Shown: positions 1 through 6,050 of the stretch, in pieces
Layout of the letters: each line of letters begins with the position of its first letter
Numbering within the stretch: position 1 is the stretch's first letter
Assembly (NCBI GenBank): GCA_934216145.1
Contig: CAKQBG010000054.1
Location: 1 to 11,900, forward strand
DNA: 11,900 nt
From: an uncultured Anaeroplasma sp.
GTDB lineage: Bacteria; Bacillota_I; Bacilli_A; Acholeplasmatales; Anaeroplasmataceae
Reading direction: 5' to 3'
The notes under the pieces: generated by a model
Told to the model about the DNA's origin: nothing
What the model saw: only the letters and a program-made list of their open reading frames with translations
Database searches by the model: none
Made by a program: the position numbers and the translations under genes

Positions 1-147
1 AAATATAAAATTCAAATAAAATATATCATTCCAATACTATGGAATGTTTTCTTAGCACAACAACTGCAAAACTCGGGAAAAATCATTATATTATATTTAA
101 AAAATACAGATGAAAATGTTACTATAAATATAGGTAAAAACTCATAA
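1..147 (+). CDS. Open frame entering from the left edge, unrecognised C-terminal tail
   Basis: Frame 1 is open from the first base to TAA at 145-147, giving 48 residues without a start codon in the window. The peptide includes IIPILWNVFLAQQLQNSGK and ends NTDENVTINIGKNS. It reads like a mixed strand/helix protein end, but I do not recognise a family. A CATTCC/GGAATG hairpin followed by TTTT lies inside it at 27-50. If that hairpin is a terminator, this frame is chance and the real upstream gene stops before the window. In DNA this AT-rich a 48-codon open frame is not strong evidence, so confidence is low. Confidence 0.28.
   Translation, partial: KYKIQIKYIIPILWNVFLAQQLQNSGKIIILYLKNTDENVTINIGKNS
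27..50 (+). terminator. Possible intrinsic terminator near the left edge
   Basis: CATTCC (27-32) pairs with GGAATG (41-46) across an 8-nt loop and is followed by TTTT and CTT. The stem is only 6 bp. It would end a gene lying left of the window, which conflicts with the open frame across 1-147; only one of the two is likely to be real. Confidence 0.35.
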
Positions 148-176
148 AAATTAATAAATTTTTTGTTATGTTTTAA

Positions 177-424
177 AAAAATAAAGATGAATTATTAAAG
201 GATGACAATTTTATTTTGAATCAAGTTGGTAAAAAAATGAAGAATTTAATAATAATTATGATGAAAAAATAGCTACATTATATCGAGATTTTTTGACGTT
301 CAAAAAAGAAAAGAGCTTACCGAAAAAGTTAGATTTATTGTTTAAATATATGAGAAAAAGACTCCAAAGAACTAGGGATTTATTTACTATTATGAAGGTG
401 CCATTTAGGATGACATATTTTTAG
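177..424 (+). pseudogene. Degraded coding fragment broken at an A7 run
   Basis: One frame is open from 177 to the A7 run at 231-237 (KNKDELLKDDNFILNQVGKK). It stops 12 codons past the run. The minus-one frame is closed just before the run (TAA 230-232) but open from 233 to TAG at 422-424. Read together across the run they give about 82 residues, the second part basic and helical and ending RTRDLFTIMKVPFRMTYF. No start codon with an SD precedes it. A real gene that lost its 5' end and took a 1-nt deletion would look like this, as would chance open frames in AT-rich DNA. I do not recognise the family. A programmed frameshift on the A7 is possible but unsupported. Confidence 0.33.
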
Positions 425-465
425 TTTTTTTAGCATGAATAAAAAATGGGGAAACACAAATTGAA

Positions 466-474
466 TGATATAAT
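466..474 (+). promoter_or_regulatory. Extended -10 promoter of the 40-aa gene
   Basis: TGATATAAT contains a perfect TATAAT (469-474) with the TG of an extended -10 at 466-467. There is no good -35 hexamer at the right spacing, which extended -10 promoters tolerate. Transcription would start near 481, giving a leader of about 50 nt before the ATG at 531. The same nonamer occurs at 711-719 and on the minus strand at 11737-11729. Confidence 0.5.
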
Positions 475-530
475 TGAATAAATAGAATATTTTAGTTATA
501 CAATGAAATGTTAAAGTAGGTGGGGAAAAT

Positions 531-653
531 ATGTCATTTTTTAAGGTTAATGATAAGGATCTAGTAATTGATGATGGAGTATTTGCTTATACTGATATGG
601 TTAGGATAATGCATGATAAGGAAGAAATATGTATTATTTCTGAAAATATTTAG
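531..653 (+). CDS. Small protein of 40 residues, unknown function
   Basis: An ATG at 531 follows AGGTGGGG (518-525) at 5 nt and the frame ends with TAG at 651-653. The product starts MSFFKVNDKDLVIDDGVF and ends EEICIISENI. It is acidic, has no signal peptide or membrane segment, and could fold as short strands around a helix. It carries its own extended -10 promoter (466-474), a strong SD and an intrinsic terminator beginning 6 nt after the stop, so it looks like a self-contained transcription unit rather than a broken gene end. I recognise no family. It could be a small regulator, an antitoxin-like or anti-defence peptide, or the intact 5' part of a truncated gene; the sequence does not decide. 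It lies just upstream of the HNH-methyltransferase pair but is separated from it by the terminator. Confidence 0.55.
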   Translation: MSFFKVNDKDLVIDDGVFAYTDMVRIMHDKEEICIISENI

Positions 654-659
654 TAATTT

Positions 660-684
660 AGGGACAATTTAGATTGTCCCTTTT
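660..684 (+). terminator. Intrinsic terminator after the 40-aa gene
   Basis: GGGACAAT (661-668), loop TTAG, ATTGTCCC (673-680) form a perfect 8-bp stem with an extra A-T pair (660/681), followed by TTTT. It begins 6 nt after the stop codon at 653. It insulates the small gene from the HNH gene. Confidence 0.88.
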
Positions 685-710
685 AAAATATATTTTAATT
701 GCTAAAAATA

Positions 711-719
711 TGATATAAT
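711..719 (+). promoter_or_regulatory. Extended -10 promoter of the HNH-methyltransferase pair
   Basis: TGATATAAT gives TATAAT at 714-719 with the TG extension at 711-712, about 30 nt after the preceding terminator. No convincing -35 is present. Transcription from about 726 would leave a leader of about 78 nt to the ATG at 804, the longest leader in this window. I see no clear stem-loop in that leader. Confidence 0.55.
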
Positions 720-803
720 TTATCAGTAAGATTAGATTGAATTTGAAATTTATATAAAATAATGTCTATTTATAGCTTTTTATATATTTACTGGAGGTAG
801 CAT

Positions 804-1772
804 ATGATTCCTAAATATATAGATTATTGGTTAACAATAATTGAACAAATGAATAATGATAATACCTATAAGCTAGCTTGGGGTAGAGCGTTAATTGAAT
901 GTATATGTTTAGATGGTTGTTATGAGGATAATGGGGAGGTCTATATTGGTTTTGATGAAATAGCTAAGCGTATGATTAAGTATTATTGGAATCAATTATT
1001 CTTTTTTAAGCTTAAACAATCTCCTTATAAGGATAAGGAGCCTGTAATATGTAAGGATGTTAATATGCTTATTGAGGAATGGAAGAAAAATAAGGAAAGT
1101 GTGATTCCGGTATGGTATGATGAGGATGAGGTTAGAAAAAATAATAGTAAGCTATTTGATATAATTTTGAAGCATGTATCTAAAACTCTACATGAGAATG
1201 TTTCATGGAGATTTATGAATATACCTACTAAAGCTTTAGATATTTATAAATATGATAAGGCTAATAATAGAGTTATTTTTAGTTATGATGCAGCTTTATT
1301 GATTAAAGAGGATTATGGTATTGTTTTAACTAAGCTTTTAAATTATAAATGGACTCAGCTATTAGAAAAATTCAATTATCAGCCTAAGATTGCATCAAAA
1401 GTTTCAGGTATTTCTAATAATAAAATTAGAAGAAATAATTTAAGTAAATATAAAAATGAATTATTAAAGGAATATAACGGAAAGGCTATTGATTTTTATA
1501 CAGGCCAAGAGTTAGCTATTGAGGATATATCTGTAGATCATGTTATTCCATGGAGCTTTATGTATTCTGATGACATTTGGAATTTAGTTCTAACTTCTAA
1601 ATCTAATAATTCTATAAAGAGTAATTCTATTCCTAGTGAAGAGGATATTAGAAAATTAAAGGAAAGGAATAATAAAATAAAGGATATTGTTAGTGATTCT
1701 TTTAAGCTTGATATTGAGGAAGCTCTTAATAATGATTATCTAGATAAATTTTATTATGAATGTAGGATTTAA
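804..1772 (+). CDS. HNH endonuclease-domain protein
   Basis: A 322-residue protein with a C-terminal HNH (beta-beta-alpha metal) nuclease core. FYTGQEL (231-237) is followed by VDHVIPWSF (244-252), giving the metal and general-base residues D245-H246, then IWNLVL (258-263) with N260, and SKSNNSIKSN (265-274) as the last part of the motif. The N-terminal 230 residues form a helical region of unknown role, with YWLTIIEQM near residue 8 and YKLAWGRALIE at 22-32. The usual zinc-ribbon CxxC pairs are absent. The ATG is supported by GGAGG at 793-797. The methyltransferase gene starts 1 nt after its TAA, so the two are co-transcribed and probably functionally linked. HNH domains cut or nick DNA. A restriction or defence role is inference from the pairing, and the target is unknown. 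The domain call is firm; the biological role is not. Confidence 0.85.
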   Translation: MIPKYIDYWLTIIEQMNNDNTYKLAWGRALIECICLDGCYEDNGEVYIGFDEIAKRMIKYYWNQLFFFKLKQSPYKDKEPVICKDVNMLIEEWKKNKESVIPVWYDEDEVRKNNSKLFDIILKHVSKTLHENVSWRFMNIPTKALDIYKYDKANNRVIFSYDAALLIKEDYGIVLTKLLNYKWTQLLEKFNYQPKIASKVSGISNNKIRRNNLSKYKNELLKEYNGKAIDFYTGQELAIEDISVDHVIPWSFMYSDDIWNLVLTSKSNNSIKSNSIPSEEDIRKLKERNNKIKDIVSDSFKLDIEEALNNDYLDKFYYECRI

Positions 1773-1773
1773 T

Positions 1774-2340
1774 ATGAAAAGCTATTATGATGAAAATGCC
1801 TTAGATTTTATTAATGATACCTTTAATTGTGATATGTCTAGTTTATATAGCTTTTTTGAACCATATTTAGTAAATGCTAAAAGTATTTTAGATATTGGCT
1901 TTGGTAGTGGAAGAGATATTCTTTATTTTAGAAATAAAGGCTTTTTAGTATATGGTATTGATCCTTCTATTGAAATGTGTAATAACGCTAAAAAATTAGG
2001 ATTAGATAATATTTATAATACTAGCGTATTAGATATGAAATTTGATTGTGAATTTGACGCTATATGGGCTTCTGCTTCATTATTACATATTAAAGCTTGT
2101 GATTTAAAAGAGGCTTTTTTAAATTGCAAAAATGCTTTAAAGAGTAATGGAGTTATGTATTGTTCTTTTAAGTTTGGTGAATATGAGGGAGAAAGAGATG
2201 GTAGATTTTTTACTGATATGACTAAGGAGAGGCTTATATTAATTTTAGATGGCACAGGATTAAGTATTATTAGTGATATGATAACTTTAGATGTTAGAGA
2301 AAATAGGTCTACTAAGTGGCTTAACGTAATTTTAAAATAG
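1774..2340 (+). CDS. Class I SAM-dependent methyltransferase
   Basis: A 188-residue Rossmann-fold methyltransferase. Motif I is ILDIGFGSGRD (38-48), with Phe where most relatives have Cys. The ribose-binding acidic residue is D63 in VYGIDPS, and DAIWASASLLH (95-105) forms the motif IV region. The C-terminal block TLDVRENRSTKWLN (171-184) is typical of a small stand-alone subfamily often annotated only as a class I or TehB-like methyltransferase. There is no (D/N/S)PP(Y/F) motif, so it is not a classical adenine-N6 or cytosine-N4 DNA methylase, and the substrate is unknown. I chose the ATG at 1774 over one at 1756: it follows AGGA (1764-1767) inside the end of the HNH gene, starts 1 nt after that gene's stop, and MKSYYDENALDF is a natural family start. 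The gene ends in TAG and a weak hairpin follows. Confidence 0.87.
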   Translation: MKSYYDENALDFINDTFNCDMSSLYSFFEPYLVNAKSILDIGFGSGRDILYFRNKGFLVYGIDPSIEMCNNAKKLGLDNIYNTSVLDMKFDCEFDAIWASASLLHIKACDLKEAFLNCKNALKSNGVMYCSFKFGEYEGERDGRFFTDMTKERLILILDGTGLSIISDMITLDVRENRSTKWLNVILK

Positions 2341-2348
2341 TTAGTATT

Positions 2349-2373
2349 GTAGTGCATTAAGGTACACTGCTTT
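2349..2373 (+). terminator. Weak terminator-like hairpin after the methyltransferase
   Basis: GTAGTG (2349-2354) pairs with CACTGC (2365-2370) with one G-U pair, followed by TTT and an AT-rich stretch. The stem is interrupted further in and the T-tract is short. It is the only terminator candidate before the next promoter. Confidence 0.4.
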
Positions 2374-2421
2374 ATAATTTTAATATTTATAATATTATAA
2401 AATTTATGTAAGTGCATTATA

Positions 2422-2450
2422 TTTATTTTGATTAATAAATGGTGTATAAT
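2422..2450 (+). promoter_or_regulatory. Promoter directly in front of the 140-aa gene
   Basis: TATAAT at 2445-2450 is preceded 17 nt upstream by a weak TTTATT (2422-2427). Transcription would start near 2457, on the edge of the SD AAGGAG (2458-2463), leaving only about 15 nt of leader. This rules out the in-frame ATG at 2439, which lies upstream of the -10, and supports the start at 2472. Confidence 0.5.
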
Positions 2451-2471
2451 TATGTAAAAGGAGCTGATAAA

Positions 2472-2894
2472 ATGAGTGAAGAAAAAGAAGAAGTAAAAGC
2501 TGAGGAGAAAAAAGAAAATTCATTTTCTAAGTTTTTTAAGAAAACAAAGGAATCAGTAAGTAATAGTGTACTTGAAATGAAGATTGAAAATAAATTCAAG
2601 AGCGATAATAGTGATGCTGATATTTATGATAATTCATTATTACCTGATACTGTATATGGCTATTTAGATGGTAATAGCTTTATTGCGTATGGTACACAAG
2701 AGCTTAAGAAGAATTCGATTATGATTTTTAAGGATAAGGCTTATTATGTTGATTCTATTGAGCCTACTACAGTTAAGGTAGTATTAGATGGCTTTGAATA
2801 TGAAAAAAAGGCTTCTAAGTATACATTAGATGAGAATGTTAAAGAAGTAAATGTTATTAAGGCTGATAAGCATTATTATTTAGTTAAGGAATAA
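2472..2894 (+). CDS. 140-residue protein of unknown function, charged N-terminus
   Basis: The first 17 residues are almost all Glu, Lys, Ala and Val (MSEEKEEVKAEEKKENSF). A basic helical stretch (FSKFFKKTKESVSNSVLEMK) follows. From about residue 50 to the end comes a likely small beta-rich domain, with segments such as VYGYLDGNSFIAYG, SIMIFKDKAYYVDSI and VKVVLDGFEYEKKA. There is no signal peptide, membrane segment or cysteine, so a cytosolic protein is likely. I do not recognise a family. The start is set by AAGGAG at 2458-2463, 8 nt from the ATG, and by the -10 box at 2445-2450; a longer frame from 2439 would begin outside the transcript. A terminator follows at 2956. It is a one-gene unit between the methyltransferase and the potassium operon. 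Confidence 0.8.
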   Translation: MSEEKEEVKAEEKKENSFSKFFKKTKESVSNSVLEMKIENKFKSDNSDADIYDNSLLPDTVYGYLDGNSFIAYGTQELKKNSIMIFKDKAYYVDSIEPTTVKVVLDGFEYEKKASKYTLDENVKEVNVIKADKHYYLVKE

Positions 2895-2904
2895 ATTATA
2901 AAAG

Positions 2905-2942
2905 CTTTAGTAAGTAGTTTGAAACTAATTAAATAGCTAAAG
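2905..2942 (+). repeat. Nested inverted repeat in the spacer
   Basis: CTTTAG (2905-2910) matches CTAAAG (2937-2942), enclosing a tight palindrome TAGTTT-G-AAACTA (2915-2927). It lies between the stop of the 140-aa gene and its terminator. It may be a small RNA fold or chance in AT-rich sequence. Confidence 0.3.
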
Positions 2943-2955
2943 GTAATTAGATTTG

Positions 2956-2999
2956 GCATGATTTTTAAATTGTTGGAGTCATGCTTTTTAATTTTTTTT
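2956..2999 (+). terminator. Intrinsic terminator of the 140-aa gene
   Basis: GCATGA (2956-2961) pairs with TCATGC (2979-2984) across a 17-nt loop, followed by TTTTTAA and eight more T. The loop is long for a terminator, but the T-tract is excellent. Confidence 0.65.
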
Positions 3000-3065
3000 G
3001 TATGTTATATGATAATTAATGAATAAGCATTAATATAATACATAATAGAATATTTGTAATTTATT

Positions 3066-3094
3066 TTGTCAGTGGAGATATTTTGTGATAAAAT
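3066..3094 (+). promoter_or_regulatory. Promoter of trkA-trkH
   Basis: TTGTCA (3066-3071), a 17-nt spacer, then TAAAAT (3089-3094) preceded by the TG of an extended -10 (3086-3087). Both hexamers and the spacing fit a housekeeping sigma factor. Transcription from about 3101 leaves a leader of about 24 nt, too short for a riboswitch. Confidence 0.75.
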
Positions 3095-3124
3095 ACGAGT
3101 GATTATTTTTTAAGTGGTGATTAA

Positions 3125-4480
3125 ATGAAAATTATAATTGTTGGTGCAGGTAAGATTGGTACATCTATTGTTCATCATGTTTCAGATGAGGAGCATGAGG
3201 TTGTAGTTATTGATAATAAATCTAGTGTTATTGAGAAGATTATTAATGGCTATGATGTTATGGGTATAACTGGAAGTGGTGTTAGGTGTGATATTTTACA
3301 GGCTGCGGGTGTTGATAGAGCTGATTTATTTATCGCAGTTACAAGTAGTGATGAGACTAATATGCTTGCTTGTGCGTTTGCGAAGAAAATGGGAGCTAAG
3401 AAGACTATTGCGAGAGTTAGAGATGTTGAATATTCTAAGCAATTAGATCTTTTGAAGAGTACTTTAGATATTACTATGGCTATTAATCCAGAGTTAGAGG
3501 CAGCAAAGGAAATTTCAAGAATTATTAATTTCCCTGAAGCATTAAAGATTGAAACATTCGCTCAAGAGACTGTTGAGCTTATTGAACTTTTTGTTTCTAA
3601 GGATAGTGTGTTAGTTAATAAATCATTAGCTGAGATTAATAGGAGCTTTAAGGTTAATATTTTGTTATGTGCAGTTACTCGTGGAGAAGAGGTTATTATT
3701 CCTAAGGGTAATTTTGTTATTGAGCCTAATGATAAGATTCATATTTGTTCTAGAAGAGTTAATACAAAGAGCTTTATTAATAAGCTTGGTTTTTCATCAG
3801 GTAAGATGAAAGAGGTTATGATTATTGGTGGAGGTCGTATTTCTTATTATTTAGCTTTAGAATTAGTTAAGAGTAAGTATCATGTTAAGATTGTTGAAAA
3901 AGATATGAACAAATGTGATGAACTATGTCAAATATTACCAGGGGTTTCTGTTATTTGTGGTGATGGTACAAGCCAAACACTTTTATATGAGGAGGGACTT
4001 GATCAAAGTGACGCGGTAATTTGTTTAACTGGTAGTGATGAACAAAATATTATTATTTCTATGTTTGCAAATAAGCATAATGTTAAAAAGGTTGTAACAA
4101 AAGTTAATAAAATTTCTTTTGGTGAGCTTTTAGATTCTTTAAGTATAGCTAGTGTTTTTTCTTGTCAGGAGATTGTAGCATCTCAGATTGTAAGCTATAT
4201 TAGATCTGAGGCAAATGATAGAGGTAATAATGTTAAGAAGCTTTATAAACTTGTTAATAATAAGCTTGAGGCATTAGAATTTTGCGTCTCTTCAACTAGT
4301 AAGGTTATTAATATACCTTTAAAGGATTTAAAAATTAAAAGAGATGTTTTAATTGCGGTTATTATTAGAGATGGAGAACAGATTACTCCTAATGGTAATA
4401 CTGTTATTTATCCTAATGATACTCTTATTGTTGTTACAAAGGCTTTATTATTAAATGATCTTGATGATATTTTGGAGTAA
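3125..4480 (+). CDS. trkA: Trk potassium uptake regulatory subunit TrkA
   Basis: A 451-residue cytosolic gating subunit of the Trk potassium channel, with the full two-repeat layout. The first RCK/TrkA-N Rossmann domain carries GAGKIG (7-12) and the acidic end of beta-2 at D30. The first TrkA-C domain is at about 140-215. The second Rossmann domain carries GGGRIS (235-240), E258 and CGDGT (278-282). The second TrkA-C domain is at about 370-451, ending near IYPNDTLIVV. The first glycine motif is canonical for NAD(H) binding. The second has Ser in place of its final Gly, so nucleotide binding there may be weaker. Full length argues for the classical TrkA rather than the short KtrA/KtrC form. 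The ATG at 3125 follows GGTGA at 3116-3120. trkH begins 5 nt after the stop with its SD inside the end of trkA, so the pair is one operon. Confidence 0.96.
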   Translation: MKIIIVGAGKIGTSIVHHVSDEEHEVVVIDNKSSVIEKIINGYDVMGITGSGVRCDILQAAGVDRADLFIAVTSSDETNMLACAFAKKMGAKKTIARVRDVEYSKQLDLLKSTLDITMAINPELEAAKEISRIINFPEALKIETFAQETVELIELFVSKDSVLVNKSLAEINRSFKVNILLCAVTRGEEVIIPKGNFVIEPNDKIHICSRRVNTKSFINKLGFSSGKMKEVMIIGGGRISYYLALELVKSKYHVKIVEKDMNKCDELCQILPGVSVICGDGTSQTLLYEEGLDQSDAVICLTGSDEQNIIISMFANKHNVKKVVTKVNKISFGELLDSLSIASVFSCQEIVASQIVSYIRSEANDRGNNVKKLYKLVNNKLEALEFCVSSTSKVINIPLKDLKIKRDVLIAVIIRDGEQITPNGNTVIYPNDTLIVVTKALLLNDLDDILE

Positions 4481-4485
4481 TATTT

Positions 4486-5979
4486 ATGAACTATGGAGTT
4501 ATTAGAAAAATAATAGGTAAAATATTTATTCTTCTAGCAGTATTAATGATACTTCCTCTTATTGTTTCTTTTATTTATGTAGAGGGGATAAGAAATTATG
4601 TTTCTTTTTTAATTCCTATTGTATCCTTAGTATTATTAGGAGTACTGCTTTCAATTAGAAAAATAAATAATACAAAAATAGGTATAAGAGAAGGAATTAT
4701 CATTGTTGGTATTTCTTGGATTTCAATGTCATTATTTGGATGTATTCCTTTTTTAGTTAGTGGAGAGATTCCTGATTTCTTTTCGGCTTTTTTTGAGATT
4801 ACATCAGGTTTTACAACTACAGGAGCTTCGGCTTTGACTGGGGCTCAAATTGAATCATTGAGCCATAGTATGCTATTTTGGAGAAGCTTTTCACACTGGA
4901 TTGGTGGAATGGGTGTTTTAGTATTCATTCTTGCAATTATTCCTGAAAGTAAGGATGGTTCATCTGTACATATATTGCGTGCGGAATCTCCTGGTCCTCA
5001 GGTTGGTAAGCTTGTTTCTAAAATGCAGGTTACATCTAGAATATTATATTTAATATATATTGCGTTAAGTATAATTGAATTGATTGTTTTATTAATATTA
5101 CCTGATGAGAAGATTGGCTTTTTTGAGGCATTAATTTATACCTTTGGTACTGCAGGTACAGGTGGATTTGCGACAACGGGGGCTAGTATTGCTTGTTATT
5201 TACCTTGTACGCAATATGTTATTGCAATATTTATGATAATATTTGGTATTAATTTCTCTATGTTTTACTTTATATTAATTGGTAATTTTAAGGAAGTATT
5301 TAAAAATGAGGAATTAAGATTCTATCTTATTATTGTTATACTTTCTGTAGTTATTATTTGCTTTAATACCTATAGTATTTATAATAATTTTGAAGAAACA
5401 TTTAGATATTCCTTCTTTACTGTTGCCTCTATTATTTCAACTACAGGCTTTGCGAATGTTGATTATTTAGATCCTAATGCGACTTGGCCAGCTTTATCAC
5501 TTATTATTATTTGCTTACTTTCAGTATTTGGTTCTTGTGCTGGTTCTACAGCTGGCGGTATGAAGATGTCTAGAGTTTTAATTATTACTAAGTATTCTGG
5601 TGCTAAGATTAGAAATCAAATTAGCCCTAGAAAGGTAGAGGTTATTAGAATGGATGGTAAGGTTATTGATAAGCCTGTTATTGATTCTACAGTTGCTTTT
5701 TTTGTGGTTTTTTTCATTGTTTTAGTAATTTGTGCATTATTAATTTCAATATATAATCCTAATATGCCTTCTTTAGATCCTTTAACATCTTTTACTGCAT
5801 CTCTTGCTTGTATTAGTAATATTGGACCTGGCTTAGGACTTGTTGGTCCTTCAGGTGGATTTTCTGATTTTTCACCATTTTCTAAGATGGTTTTATCATT
5901 AGAAATGATTGCGGGAAGATTAGAGCTTTTCCCTATATTAGTTATGTTTTATCCTAAAACATGGATGAGGAGAGTTTAA
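4486..5979 (+). CDS. trkH: Trk potassium channel/transporter subunit TrkH
   Basis: A 497-residue integral membrane protein that forms the potassium pore gated by TrkA. The four pore-loop (M1-P-M2) repeats are visible by their filter segments: TTTGAS (110-115), TGGFATTG (225-232), ISTTGF (317-322) and SNIGPG (444-449). GSTAGGMKMSR (353-363) is the conserved segment after the third repeat, and GRLELFPILVMF (477-488) is the family's C-terminal signature. Two extra N-terminal helices (about 10-32 and 40-56) fit the TrkH/TrkG rather than the shorter KtrB layout. The SD GGAG (4474-4477) lies in the last trkA codons, 8 nt before the ATG. The operon ends here: the last codons AGG AGA GTT TAA form the left arm and loop of the terminator at 5970-5992. 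Confidence 0.96.
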   Translation: MNYGVIRKIIGKIFILLAVLMILPLIVSFIYVEGIRNYVSFLIPIVSLVLLGVLLSIRKINNTKIGIREGIIIVGISWISMSLFGCIPFLVSGEIPDFFSAFFEITSGFTTTGASALTGAQIESLSHSMLFWRSFSHWIGGMGVLVFILAIIPESKDGSSVHILRAESPGPQVGKLVSKMQVTSRILYLIYIALSIIELIVLLILPDEKIGFFEALIYTFGTAGTGGFATTGASIACYLPCTQYVIAIFMIIFGINFSMFYFILIGNFKEVFKNEELRFYLIIVILSVVIICFNTYSIYNNFEETFRYSFFTVASIISTTGFANVDYLDPNATWPALSLIIICLLSVFGSCAGSTAGGMKMSRVLIITKYSGAKIRNQISPRKVEVIRMDGKVIDKPVIDSTVAFFVVFFIVLVICALLISIYNPNMPSLDPLTSFTASLACISNIGPGLGLVGPSGGFSDFSPFSKMVLSLEMIAGRLELFPILVMFYPKTWMRRV

Positions 5980-5992
5980 GACTCTCTTTTTT
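5970..5992 (+). terminator. Terminator overlapping the trkH stop codon
   Basis: GAGAGT (5970-5975), loop TTAAG, ACTCTC (5981-5986), then TTTTTT. The 6-bp perfect stem starts within the last trkH codons and the TAA stop (5977-5979) sits in the loop. Confidence 0.87.
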
Positions 5993-5993
5993 C

Positions 5994-6020
5994 TTGCAAA
6001 ATTTTGATATATGGTATATT
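5994..6020 (+). promoter_or_regulatory. Promoter of tldD-pmbA
   Basis: TTGCAA (5994-5999) lies just after the trkH T-tract. TATATT (6015-6020) has an extended -10 TGG at 6012-6014. The 15-nt spacer is short, so the extended -10 probably carries the activity. Transcription from about 6027 gives a leader of about 24 nt with AGGAGG at 6035-6040. Confidence 0.55.
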
Positions 6021-6050
6021 ATTAAAACAATATTAGGAGGTTTTGTTATT

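Noticed and set aside
720..803. Riboswitch or attenuator in the HNH leader
   Set aside because: I found no stable stem-loop or recognised aptamer motif in the 78-nt leader.
2013..2417. 134-codon open frame on the minus strand
   Set aside because: It lies opposite most of the methyltransferase gene, has no SD, and its translation is low-complexity Ile/Ser/Asn-rich. It is an antisense shadow.
5961..6050. In-frame N-terminal extension of TldD
   Set aside because: It would start inside trkH, cross the trkH terminator and precede the promoter. The ATG at 6051 has AGGAGG and the family's normal start.
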